DNA of 13,618 nt, taken from NCBI GenBank assembly GCA_946478915.1, contig CAMLER010000058.1, forward strand, positions 1 through 13,618. The letters are read 5' to 3'. The position numbers were made by a program, and so were the translations under genes. Shown one piece after another: positions 1-6,448 of the stretch (positions within the stretch are counted from its first letter, which is position 1; each line of letters starts with the position of its first letter). Below the pieces are notes generated by a model, which did no database searches, was not told where the DNA came from, and saw only the letters and a program-made list of their open reading frames with translations. The DNA is from an uncultured Chryseolinea sp. (GTDB taxonomy: Bacteria; Bacteroidota; Bacteroidia; Cytophagales; Cyclobacteriaceae).

Positions 1-257
1 CCAAATCCAACAATAAGCAACAAGGTCCCCAGAACAATAGAAATCAGATTTTGAAATTTCAGAAATGGAATAAAGTACCCGATGGATGAGACGAGTGCCC
101 CGAGAACAGAATAGACTATGATTCTGCCAGCATTGTATACCGTTCGATTCAATAATGCCTTCGCATTCATATTGGTCACCGCCATAGCAAGTGGGCTGCA
201 CATACCTATGCAGTGCAAACTTCCAGCTAAACCCATGATCAGTGCCGTCAGAATCAT
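1..257 (-). CDS. SafE/TauE-like (UreH/DsbD-type) membrane protein, partial
   Basis: The first 85 codons of a polytopic membrane protein are visible; the rest runs off the left edge. The start reads MILTALIMGLAGSLHCIGMC, the typical opening of the small SafE/TauE-like family (DsbD_2/UreH-type transmembrane domain), whose His-Cys-x-x-x-Cys pattern in the first helix is characteristic. Three hydrophobic segments are seen, at about residues 1-28, 43-64 and 68-85. The usual GMCGP motif is GMCSP here. Its ATG directly follows the TAA of the preceding ccoH gene with no spacer, so it is the last visible gene of the cco operon. In Bacteroidota a protein of this type commonly follows ccoH; a role in copper handling or oxidase maturation is plausible but inferred. 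A 'sulfite exporter' label for such proteins should not be taken literally. Confidence 0.8.
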   Translation of the reverse strand, partial: MILTALIMGLAGSLHCIGMCSPLAMAVTNMNAKALLNRTVYNAGRIIVYSVLGALVSSIGYFIPFLKFQNLISIVLGTLLLIVGF

Positions 258-683
258 TTAGAGATAGATAACCTGCTCGTAAAAATATTCTTTGCCTTTC
301 TTTGTCCATTGCATCCTGGCGCGATACATGCCTGGATCAATGGCCTCTGTGGAAAATTGTAGCTGTTGACTTGCTGTCGCGTCAATTGGAAATTTTTTGT
401 CCAACGCCGCGTCTGAAGGTCGAAAGAGAACCAACTCTCCATTTTCGAAGTCGCTAAAATCAAATGTAATCTCGATTGCCCCACCACTAGCGACTATGGC
501 AGGTTTACTCGCGAGGGCAGAGGTATTCTCCAGTCTTGCAATTTGTTTTTGAAATTCCAGTTCTTCGCGGTAATAATCCTTGGATACCAGACTGACATCC
601 GCGCGCATGCAGACCGTCACGAGCGTCCCGATAAACACCGCAAACAGCACGAAAGAAACGACAATCCATTTACCCCAATTCAT
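258..683 (-). CDS. ccoH: cbb3 oxidase assembly protein CcoH/FixH
   Basis: A 141-residue protein with one N-terminal membrane segment (about residues 5-27), followed by a soluble domain expected in the periplasm. The sequence just after the helix (MRADVSLVSKDYYREELEFQ) is the FixH/CcoH signature: a membrane anchor, then a conserved KDYY segment. FixH family proteins assist assembly or stabilisation of cbb3-type cytochrome oxidase. It lies 12 nt after ccoG and is joined without spacing to the SafE-like gene, so it is translated within the same operon. Length and architecture are normal for the family, and the soluble part resembles the small beta-rich domain of FixH. Confidence rests on both sequence and position. 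Confidence 0.88.
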   Translation of the reverse strand: MNWGKWIVVSFVLFAVFIGTLVTVCMRADVSLVSKDYYREELEFQKQIARLENTSALASKPAIVASGGAIEITFDFSDFENGELVLFRPSDAALDKKFPIDATASQQLQFSTEAIDPGMYRARMQWTKKGKEYFYEQVIYL

Positions 684-695
684 ATCATTTTGTTT

Positions 696-2180
696 TTATT
701 TTTTTGCATCAGAAGCCCGGGAAACCGGCCCGATGAATTTCACTTTAACTGTTTCGAATCGATGCTCATTTTTGTAAACGCCTAACGTTACCGTTGTTGA
801 CGCGCGGATTACTTTTGAATCCGGAATCTTGATAAAGTATACGCCTTTAACGAGCCCGCCCGCAGGAATTGAGATCAATTGCCCGTCGGCTTTTTGAATA
901 CTGGCGTATTCAGGCGATTCTACTTTTATGGTGACCTCAAGGTCGTCAAATGTTTTGTTGACGAACTCTACGTTATACAAGTTTGTAACAAAACCAGGTT
1001 CGGTTTGATATAATGTTCCAGGAACTTTTAAAACTGTAGTCTCAACATCAGTGCGGGTTGCAAGGGCGAAGCTAAGCAGTCCGACGACGGCGATCAGCAC
1101 CAACGAGTATCCCATGACGCGCGGTGTAAAGAGCTTTACCACGCCATTGGTTATGCTATTAATGGATGCATACCGGATCAAACCCGTCGGCTTTCCGATC
1201 TTGATCATCACGTCATCGCATGCATCTATACAGGCAGTGCAATTGACACATTCCAATTGTGTACCATTCCTGATATCAATCCCTGTAGGGCAAACATGGA
1301 CGCACAATTTGCAGTCGATACAATCGCCGAGGTTAACTTCCGGTTGTTGTTTCTTTTTAAGATGGCCGCGAGGTTCACCTCTAATCCAGTCGTAAGCCAC
1401 TACGATGGATTCTTTTCCCAATAGAACGCCTTGTAACCTGCCGTAAGGACAAACTGCGATACAGGCCTGTTCACGAAATTTTGCAAACAAACCATAAAAA
1501 ATGATGGAGAAGGATACCAGCCCGATAAATCCAGCGAGATTTTCTCCTGGAGATTGCGAAACAATGACTTGAGTTTCTTCAATGCCAATCAGATAGGCCA
1601 TCAGCGTATGCGCGATGAGAAGAGAAATCAGTATAAAAATAAAATGCTTAAGGGTCTTCTTGTATATTTTATTGAACGATAGCGGAGCTTTATCCAGCCT
1701 ACGCTGGGCTGACGCATCGCCCTCAATCCAGTATTCGATCTTTCGGAATACCATTTCCATAAACAAAGTTTGTGGACAGAGCCATCCGCACCATATCCTT
1801 CCGAAAACCACTGTGAAGAGAATAACAAAAACGAAAAATGCGATCAGGACCATTGCCAACAAGACAAAATCCTGCGGCCAGAATACCTGTCCAAAAATCA
1901 CGAACTTTCGCTCAATCACATTCATTAACAGCAACGGCTGTCCGTTTATTTTAATGAACGGGCCTGCAAACAGTAAGGATAGTAAAACTATCGTGACGAC
2001 TATACGCCAGTTATGAAGTTTGCCCGACGGTTTTTTAGGATAGATCCATCGACGTTTACCTTCTGAATCTACGGTAGCGATGCTGTCTCTAAATTCATCA
2101 TCATAAATCCCATCGATCAGACTATCCGTCGATTTTGACAACCTTTGCTTTCTTATGTCCAATTTCACCACGCCATCCAT
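696..2180 (-). CDS. ccoG: cbb3 oxidase accessory protein CcoG (FixG/RdxA family), polyferredoxin
   Basis: A 494-residue membrane polyferredoxin needed for maturation of cbb3 oxidase; in studied species CcoG acts as a cupric reductase supplying Cu(I). Domains in order: a cytoplasmic N-terminus, membrane helices at about 60-78 and 105-127 followed by a CGWLCP motif (C131, C135), helices at about 178-200 and 215-233 followed by CIAVCP (C240, C244), then two ferredoxin-type 4Fe-4S motifs. Their cysteines are C287, C290, C293, C297 and C311, C314, C317, C321. A last helix (about 355-374) is followed by a roughly 115-residue beta-rich C-terminal domain typical of FixG. All cluster cysteines are present, so it should be functional. 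It starts 20 nt after the ccoP stop and lies 12 nt before ccoH, within the operon. Confidence 0.95.
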   Translation of the reverse strand: MDGVVKLDIRKQRLSKSTDSLIDGIYDDEFRDSIATVDSEGKRRWIYPKKPSGKLHNWRIVVTIVLLSLLFAGPFIKINGQPLLLMNVIERKFVIFGQVFWPQDFVLLAMVLIAFFVFVILFTVVFGRIWCGWLCPQTLFMEMVFRKIEYWIEGDASAQRRLDKAPLSFNKIYKKTLKHFIFILISLLIAHTLMAYLIGIEETQVIVSQSPGENLAGFIGLVSFSIIFYGLFAKFREQACIAVCPYGRLQGVLLGKESIVVAYDWIRGEPRGHLKKKQQPEVNLGDCIDCKLCVHVCPTGIDIRNGTQLECVNCTACIDACDDVMIKIGKPTGLIRYASINSITNGVVKLFTPRVMGYSLVLIAVVGLLSFALATRTDVETTVLKVPGTLYQTEPGFVTNLYNVEFVNKTFDDLEVTIKVESPEYASIQKADGQLISIPAGGLVKGVYFIKIPDSKVIRASTTVTLGVYKNEHRFETVKVKFIGPVSRASDAKK

Positions 2181-2200
2181 GTCGATAATTTTAGGTCATC

Positions 2201-3121
2201 TCACTGAAGAGAAGCGCTTGCATTTGCAGAGTCCAGGGGTATAGTTGGTTTAAATAGTTCACCTTGTGGCCCTTTTGGATTTTCGGGATTCGTTCCCCTA
2301 AGGCTCATGACGAAGAATGTAACATCCCGCACATCCTCCGGTTTCATTGACTTACCCCAAGCGGGCATTCCCTTTTCGACAGCGCCATTCTTAATAGTTA
2401 AGAATACATTCTTCACATCACCACCGTGGATCCAATAATCATCAGTAAGGTTCGGACCAATGGTATTACCGCCTCCATCGTTGCGATGGCATGAACCACA
2501 GTTGTTGTTCATGAAAATTGTTTTTCCCTTTTCGACCATAACAGCATCGTTAGTGAACACCAGGGCATTTTCGTCGATTTGTGTTTCCGGCTGCGAAGCT
2601 TTCAGAATTCGTTGTTGTTCTTCTGCCTGAGCTACCTCGTTTTGATATTCCTGTAATGAGAGTGGAAGGGTTTCCGAAAAGTGAAACAGCACTATATAAA
2701 CTACAGACCAGGCTATTGTTCCGTAAAATAACCATTTCCACCAGGGAGGGAGGTGATTGTCCAATTCTTTTATACCATCATAACTGTGGTCAAGCTCAAT
2801 ATCTTTTTCCTCGGACACTGGCACCGAAGCATTTAATTTTTGAGTTACCCTTGACCACCAGGAAGGTTGTGGTGAAAAGACTTTACCCAGTCGACGAGCC
2901 TTTTCTTTTTCGGCCTGAACCGTGAACATCTTCAGGACATTAATGAGATAAATGCCGACAACTGTAAGCAGAAGTGCGATCAGGACAATAAATGCGATTA
3001 CGATATAAATGGGTAGCAACGGATGGCCTGTGGGATCATCCCAAAACGACGTTGTTGCCTGTTGCGAAAATGTTGCGCTACTTGCTCCTACACAAAGTAC
3101 GCTGAGAAATAACCTTTTCAT
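2201..3121 (-). CDS. ccoP: cbb3-type cytochrome c oxidase subunit III, monoheme CcoP
   Basis: A 306-residue membrane-anchored c-type cytochrome that passes electrons to the CcoNO core. It begins with a signal-like hydrophobic stretch (about residues 3-19) and a membrane helix (36-62). The CcoP N-terminal signature then surrounds the next helix: DHSYDGIKELDNHLPPWWKW at 111-130, helix to about 149. The periplasmic part holds one heme c site, C208-x-x-C211-H212, with M252 in GMPAWG as likely axial ligand. Classical proteobacterial CcoP carries two heme c domains and has a single membrane anchor, so this protein has one heme fewer and an extra N-terminal helix. Its ATG overlaps the ccoQ stop by 4 nt (ATGA), indicating translational coupling. 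A Pro/Asn-rich tail of about 30 residues follows the heme domain. Confidence 0.95.
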   Translation of the reverse strand: MKRLFLSVLCVGASSATFSQQATTSFWDDPTGHPLLPIYIVIAFIVLIALLLTVVGIYLINVLKMFTVQAEKEKARRLGKVFSPQPSWWSRVTQKLNASVPVSEEKDIELDHSYDGIKELDNHLPPWWKWLFYGTIAWSVVYIVLFHFSETLPLSLQEYQNEVAQAEEQQRILKASQPETQIDENALVFTNDAVMVEKGKTIFMNNNCGSCHRNDGGGNTIGPNLTDDYWIHGGDVKNVFLTIKNGAVEKGMPAWGKSMKPEDVRDVTFFVMSLRGTNPENPKGPQGELFKPTIPLDSANASASLQ

Positions 3122-3318
3122 ACTTTAGTCACGTTAGGCGTGTGTTGTTCTTTGTTGTCCGGGTCCTGAATCGGCATTTCTTTCATTCTTGTAATAAAAT
3201 CTTTGTCCCTCGTAAATACCCACCACAGCAGGCCCAGGAAAAAGACGAAAAAGATGATGAAAGAGATCACCGGCCAGATCTCGATATTTTCTATACTTTG
3301 AAGGATGTTCTTATACAT
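3118..3318 (-). CDS. ccoQ: cbb3-type oxidase small subunit CcoQ
   Basis: A 66-residue protein with one membrane helix at about residues 15-36, ending in LLWWVFTRDKDF, followed by a charged cytoplasmic tail. This short helix-plus-tail form between ccoN/O and ccoP is the CcoQ pattern; CcoQ helps stabilise the oxidase complex. It lies 28 nt after the ccoNO stop, and its own TGA overlaps the ccoP start by 4 nt. Sequence similarity within CcoQ is low, so position counts for much of the call. Confidence 0.85.
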   Translation of the reverse strand: MYKNILQSIENIEIWPVISFIIFFVFFLGLLWWVFTRDKDFITRMKEMPIQDPDNKEQHTPNVTKV

Positions 3319-3346
3319 GGTGTTCGGTTTCTAAATCCCTTGAAAT

Positions 3347-5479
3347 TTATTTTTGGTCTGCGATCTTTTCTCCTTTGATGTCCTTGCCGAGCCGTTGCAG
3401 ATAAGCAATGAGAGCAATGATTTCAGCGTCTTCCACCACTTCGATACCATCGGCCTTTAACGATTGGGCTATATCAAGCGCCTGCTTTCTAAGGTCATCG
3501 TTTGCCTTATATTCATAGTCTTCAGCATATGGTACCCCAATAGTTCTCAGTGCTGTGATCTTGCCTGCAGTTTGATCCAGGTCGAGCAACTGTTCGAACA
3601 GCCATGGATAAGCGGGCATTATTGAGCCTGTTGAGACGGCATCAGGAGCAAGCATGTGATTGAAGTGCCAGCTGTTGGAGTATTTCCCATTCAGCCTATG
3701 CAGATCGGGCCCGGTGCGTTTTGATCCCCATAAGAAAGGGTGATCATAAACAAATTCTCCTGCTTTTGAATACTCACCATAACGTTCTGTTTCAGAACGG
3801 AAGGGTCGCACCATTTGTGTATGACAGTTTACGCAACCTTCGCGGATGTAAATATCACGGCCATGCAGTTCTAAAGGTGAATAGGGTTTTACACTGGTAA
3901 TGGTTGGTACGTTTGACTTAATCAGGAACGTTGGTACCATTTCTATCGCTCCTCCAATCAATATCGCGATCAGCGTAAGTACAGTAAACAATACTGGCTT
4001 GTGTTCCAGTACGCGATGGTGCCATCCTGCATTTCTTGATGCGGTATATTCTTTCACGAGCGGTGCAGCCTCGGCCTCTTCATTTGCCACAAAAGTTCCG
4101 GCGTAGGCTGTTTTAATCAAATTGTAGGTCATGATGATTGCACCTGTCAGATAGAATGCGCCTCCAATTGCCCGCAATCCATGCAGCGGAAGGATTTGTA
4201 CGGTGGTTTCTAGAAAATTCTTATATACTAGGAAGCCTTCAGGATTGAATTCCTTCCACATCAGACTTTGTACTACACCGGAAACATACATCGGTAGGGC
4301 ATAGAAAATGATTCCGAGCGTTCCCAACCAAAAGTGTGTGTTCGCAAGCTTGGTTGAATACAGGTTCGTCTTCCACATCCGGGGCACGGCCCAGTACAAC
4401 ACGGCGAATATCATGAACCCATTCCAACCCAGTCCTCCTACGTGAACGTGAGCTACTATCCAATCTGTAAAGTGCGCAATTGCGTTTACATTCTTTAGCG
4501 AAAGCAGCGGACCTTCAAGTGTAGCCATACCATAAGCAGTCACAGCTACAACCATGAATTTCAAAACAGGATCTTCGCGAACACGATCCCAGGCTCCCCT
4601 CAGTGTCATCAACCCATTAAGCATCCCACCCCAGGAAGGTGCAATAAGCATAATGGAAAATACAACCCCCAAAGACTGCGCCCAGTCGGGAAGAGCCGTG
4701 TATAAAAGGTGGTGTGGACCAGCCCAGATATAAATGAATATTAAAGACCAGAAGTGAATGATCGAAAGTCGATAAGAGTATACAGGACGGTTTGCTGCTT
4801 TCGGAAGGAAGTAATACATCAATCCGAGAAACGGGGTTGTTAAGAAAAACGCGACTGCGTTGTGTCCATACCACCATTGCACCAGCGCATCCTGAACACC
4901 GGCATACCAGGAGTAACTTTTGAAAAAAGTGACCGGAATTGCAAATGAGTTCACAACGTGCAACACAGCAACTGTGACGAACGTTGCGATATAAAACCAA
5001 ATGGCAACATACATGTGTCGTTCGCGTCGTTTTATGATCGTGCCGATCATGTTCCAACCAAACACAACCCAGATGACTGTTATTGCAATATCGATAGGCC
5101 ATTCCAATTCAGCATATTCCTTGGAAGTGGTCATACCCAACGGTAGGGATATTGCAGCCGCGAGAATGATCAATTGCCAACCCCAGAAATGTATCCAGCT
5201 AAGCAAGTCGCTGAACATACGTGTCTTAAGCAACCGTTGCATTGAATAGTAGATACCTGCGAACATCGCATTTCCCACAAAGGCAAAAATGATTGCGTTG
5301 GTGTGCAGCGGCCGGATTCTGCCAAAGGTTGTATACTGCGTATCAAAATTAAAAATAGGATAAACCAACTGAAGTGCAGCCGTTAGTCCTACCAACATAC
5401 CCACGAGTCCAAATACGACCGTAGCGATTATAAATGCCTTGACAATTTTATTGTCATAGCTGAATCTTTCTAATTCCAT
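3347..5479 (-). CDS. ccoNO: cbb3-type cytochrome c oxidase, fused subunits I and II (CcoNO)
   Basis: Catalytic core of a high-affinity terminal oxidase reducing O2 to water at the membrane. Residues are numbered from an upstream in-frame ATG at 5524 (725 aa); I prefer the ATG at residue 16 (MELERFSYDN, 5479; 710 aa), because homologues begin there and a 5524 start would sit almost on the operators. The CcoN half has H74 (low-spin heme), CuB ligands H221, H271 and H272, the likely cross-linked Y265 six residues before H271, E337 in TLEGP, and heme ligands H359 and H361. After the last CcoN helix (about 452-472) and a linker, a further helix (about 510-530) leads into the CcoO domain with heme c motif C564-x-x-C567-H568 and likely axial M636. 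CcoN and CcoO are separate genes in proteobacteria; fusion is known in Bacteroidota. First gene of the operon, divergent from ric. Confidence 0.97.
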   Translation of the reverse strand: MELERFSYDNKIVKAFIIATVVFGLVGMLVGLTAALQLVYPIFNFDTQYTTFGRIRPLHTNAIIFAFVGNAMFAGIYYSMQRLLKTRMFSDLLSWIHFWGWQLIILAAAISLPLGMTTSKEYAELEWPIDIAITVIWVVFGWNMIGTIIKRRERHMYVAIWFYIATFVTVAVLHVVNSFAIPVTFFKSYSWYAGVQDALVQWWYGHNAVAFFLTTPFLGLMYYFLPKAANRPVYSYRLSIIHFWSLIFIYIWAGPHHLLYTALPDWAQSLGVVFSIMLIAPSWGGMLNGLMTLRGAWDRVREDPVLKFMVVAVTAYGMATLEGPLLSLKNVNAIAHFTDWIVAHVHVGGLGWNGFMIFAVLYWAVPRMWKTNLYSTKLANTHFWLGTLGIIFYALPMYVSGVVQSLMWKEFNPEGFLVYKNFLETTVQILPLHGLRAIGGAFYLTGAIIMTYNLIKTAYAGTFVANEEAEAAPLVKEYTASRNAGWHHRVLEHKPVLFTVLTLIAILIGGAIEMVPTFLIKSNVPTITSVKPYSPLELHGRDIYIREGCVNCHTQMVRPFRSETERYGEYSKAGEFVYDHPFLWGSKRTGPDLHRLNGKYSNSWHFNHMLAPDAVSTGSIMPAYPWLFEQLLDLDQTAGKITALRTIGVPYAEDYEYKANDDLRKQALDIAQSLKADGIEVVEDAEIIALIAYLQRLGKDIKGEKIADQK

Positions 5480-5556
5480 TATCCGGTGAAATTTTTTTTG
5501 TCGCATAAAAGTAGATAGGTGCACAGCAGTGAAATATGACTTGACTTAGGAGGTAA

Positions 5557-5572
5557 ACTGATTTTTATCAGT
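5557..5572. promoter_or_regulatory. Candidate Crp/Fnr operator 1 (ccoNO-proximal)
   Basis: Perfect inverted repeat ACTGAT-TTTT-ATCAGT (6-4-6). The TGAT-N4-ATCA core has the geometry of FNR boxes (TTGAT-N4-ATCAA). Its centre is about 85 bp upstream of the preferred ccoNO start at 5479, so a class II activator position (-41.5) would place a transcript start near 5523 and leave a leader of about 44 nt. Regulator identity is inferred. Confidence 0.7.
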
Positions 5573-5578
5573 GCCTAA

Positions 5579-5592
5579 CTGACAATTATCAG
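5579..5592. promoter_or_regulatory. Candidate Crp/Fnr operator 2 (imperfect)
   Basis: Inverted repeat CTGAC-AATT-ATCAG with one mismatched pair in the 5-bp arms. Its centre is 21 bp (two helical turns) from operator 1, so proteins bound at both would sit on the same face of the DNA. It lies between the two outer palindromes and could serve either divergent promoter. Confidence 0.55.
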
Positions 5593-5607
5593 CTGTTTTT
5601 CATCATG

Positions 5608-5623
5608 TATGATTTGAATCATA
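5608..5623. promoter_or_regulatory. Candidate Crp/Fnr operator 3 (ric-proximal)
   Basis: Perfect inverted repeat TATGAT-TTGA-ATCATA (6-4-6). It is centred 30 bp from operator 2 and about 56 bp upstream of the ric ATG. A class II activator position would put the ric transcript start near 5657, leaving a leader of about 15 nt. The core closely matches the palindrome at 13390-13405. Confidence 0.7.
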
Positions 5624-5671
5624 TGAGCAATTTTTCGAGCCGAGTAGCTTTATAAAAAAATAAAAAAAGCT

Positions 5672-6388
5672 ATGAATATATTTGAAATTAAGGATGAGGC
5701 TACAGGTCCAACCGTGGCTGAATTGGCAATTTCCCATCCTTCAGCATTGTCGGTATTCGAAAAATATAATATTGACTATTGTTGTGGAGGGCACAGGACG
5801 CTTGAGGATGCCTGCCTGCGGAAAGGACTGGATCCGGACACCATTCGTCGGGAGATATCTCAATCAACTTCAGCTGAATACACACTGAGGCCAGACAAAT
5901 GGAGCTCATCGCTATTGGTTGATTATATCATTCAAAATCATCACATCTACGTTACTGAAGCGATTCCGGAGATTAAATTCTTACTGGATAAAGTCTGCGA
6001 TGCACATGGTAATGACAGTCTTGAACTTCTCAGAATCCGTGAGGATTTTATCGACCTCGCAGAAGAACTGACAAGTCATATGAAGAAAGAAGAGTTCGTT
6101 TTGTTTCCTGCAATCAAGAGGTTAGAAGCACAGGTAGCGGGACATCCACTTTCCGGTGCTATCCAATCGCCCATCTCGGCAATGGAACACGAGCATACGA
6201 TTGCAGGAGATCTCGTCAAGCATATCAGAACGCTTACCAATAATTACACACCGCCGGATTTTGCATGCCCAACGTTCAGAATAACTTATCAAAGGCTTCA
6301 GGAATTTGACAATGATTTGATGCGTCATATTCATCTAGAGAATAACATTCTATTCGAACGAATGAAAGAAAAGGCAGTAGAAGGCTGA
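5672..6388 (+). CDS. ric: Iron-sulfur cluster repair di-iron protein (Ric/ScdA/YtfE family)
   Basis: A 238-residue cytoplasmic protein that restores Fe-S clusters damaged by nitric oxide or oxidants. Residues 14-60 form the N-terminal ScdA (DUF542-type) domain with its diagnostic YCCGG motif at 36-40. The rest is a hemerythrin-like four-helix bundle. Likely di-iron ligands are H90 or H91, H112, H136 with E140 (HMKKE), H173 or H175, and H219 with E223 (HxxxE), matching the ligand spacing of YtfE. Length is normal for the family (about 220-245 residues). The start is preceded by an A-rich leader with no Shine-Dalgarno sequence. It is transcribed divergently from ccoNO across a region with three Crp/Fnr-type palindromes, which suits a gene induced by low oxygen or NO. 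Confidence 0.95.
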   Translation: MNIFEIKDEATGPTVAELAISHPSALSVFEKYNIDYCCGGHRTLEDACLRKGLDPDTIRREISQSTSAEYTLRPDKWSSSLLVDYIIQNHHIYVTEAIPEIKFLLDKVCDAHGNDSLELLRIREDFIDLAEELTSHMKKEEFVLFPAIKRLEAQVAGHPLSGAIQSPISAMEHEHTIAGDLVKHIRTLTNNYTPPDFACPTFRITYQRLQEFDNDLMRHIHLENNILFERMKEKAVEG

Positions 6389-6432
6389 TCGCATTCGGGC
6401 CCACTAAACATTTTTTTTTGATTTTAACTTTT

Positions 6433-6448
6433 TATGATTTGAATGATG
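6433..6448. promoter_or_regulatory. Degenerate Crp/Fnr-like half palindrome at the nrdJ start
   Basis: TATGATTTGAATGATG matches operator 3 (5608-5623) at 14 of 16 positions, including 12 in a row, but the second arm is broken (ATGAT instead of ATCAT). It overlaps the start codon of the ribonucleotide reductase gene, so it could only act in repression, or may be chance in A/T-rich sequence. Confidence 0.25.

Noticed and set aside
4617..5102. 161-codon minus-strand open frame inside ccoNO
   Set aside because: Out-of-frame shadow of ccoNO, which has every catalytic residue in its own frame.
5480..5524. Upstream ATG at 5524 as the ccoNO start (15 extra residues)
   Set aside because: The extra residues are basic and not typical of CcoN N-termini, and the start would coincide with the transcript start predicted from operator 1.
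5605..5655. A 16-codon plus-strand reading frame in the ccoNO-ric intergenic region, with an AGGAGG sequence at 5548-5553 upstream
   Set aside because: The AGGAGG is about 50 nt from the ATG, the frame overlaps operator 3, and the peptide shows no recognisable feature; both look coincidental.
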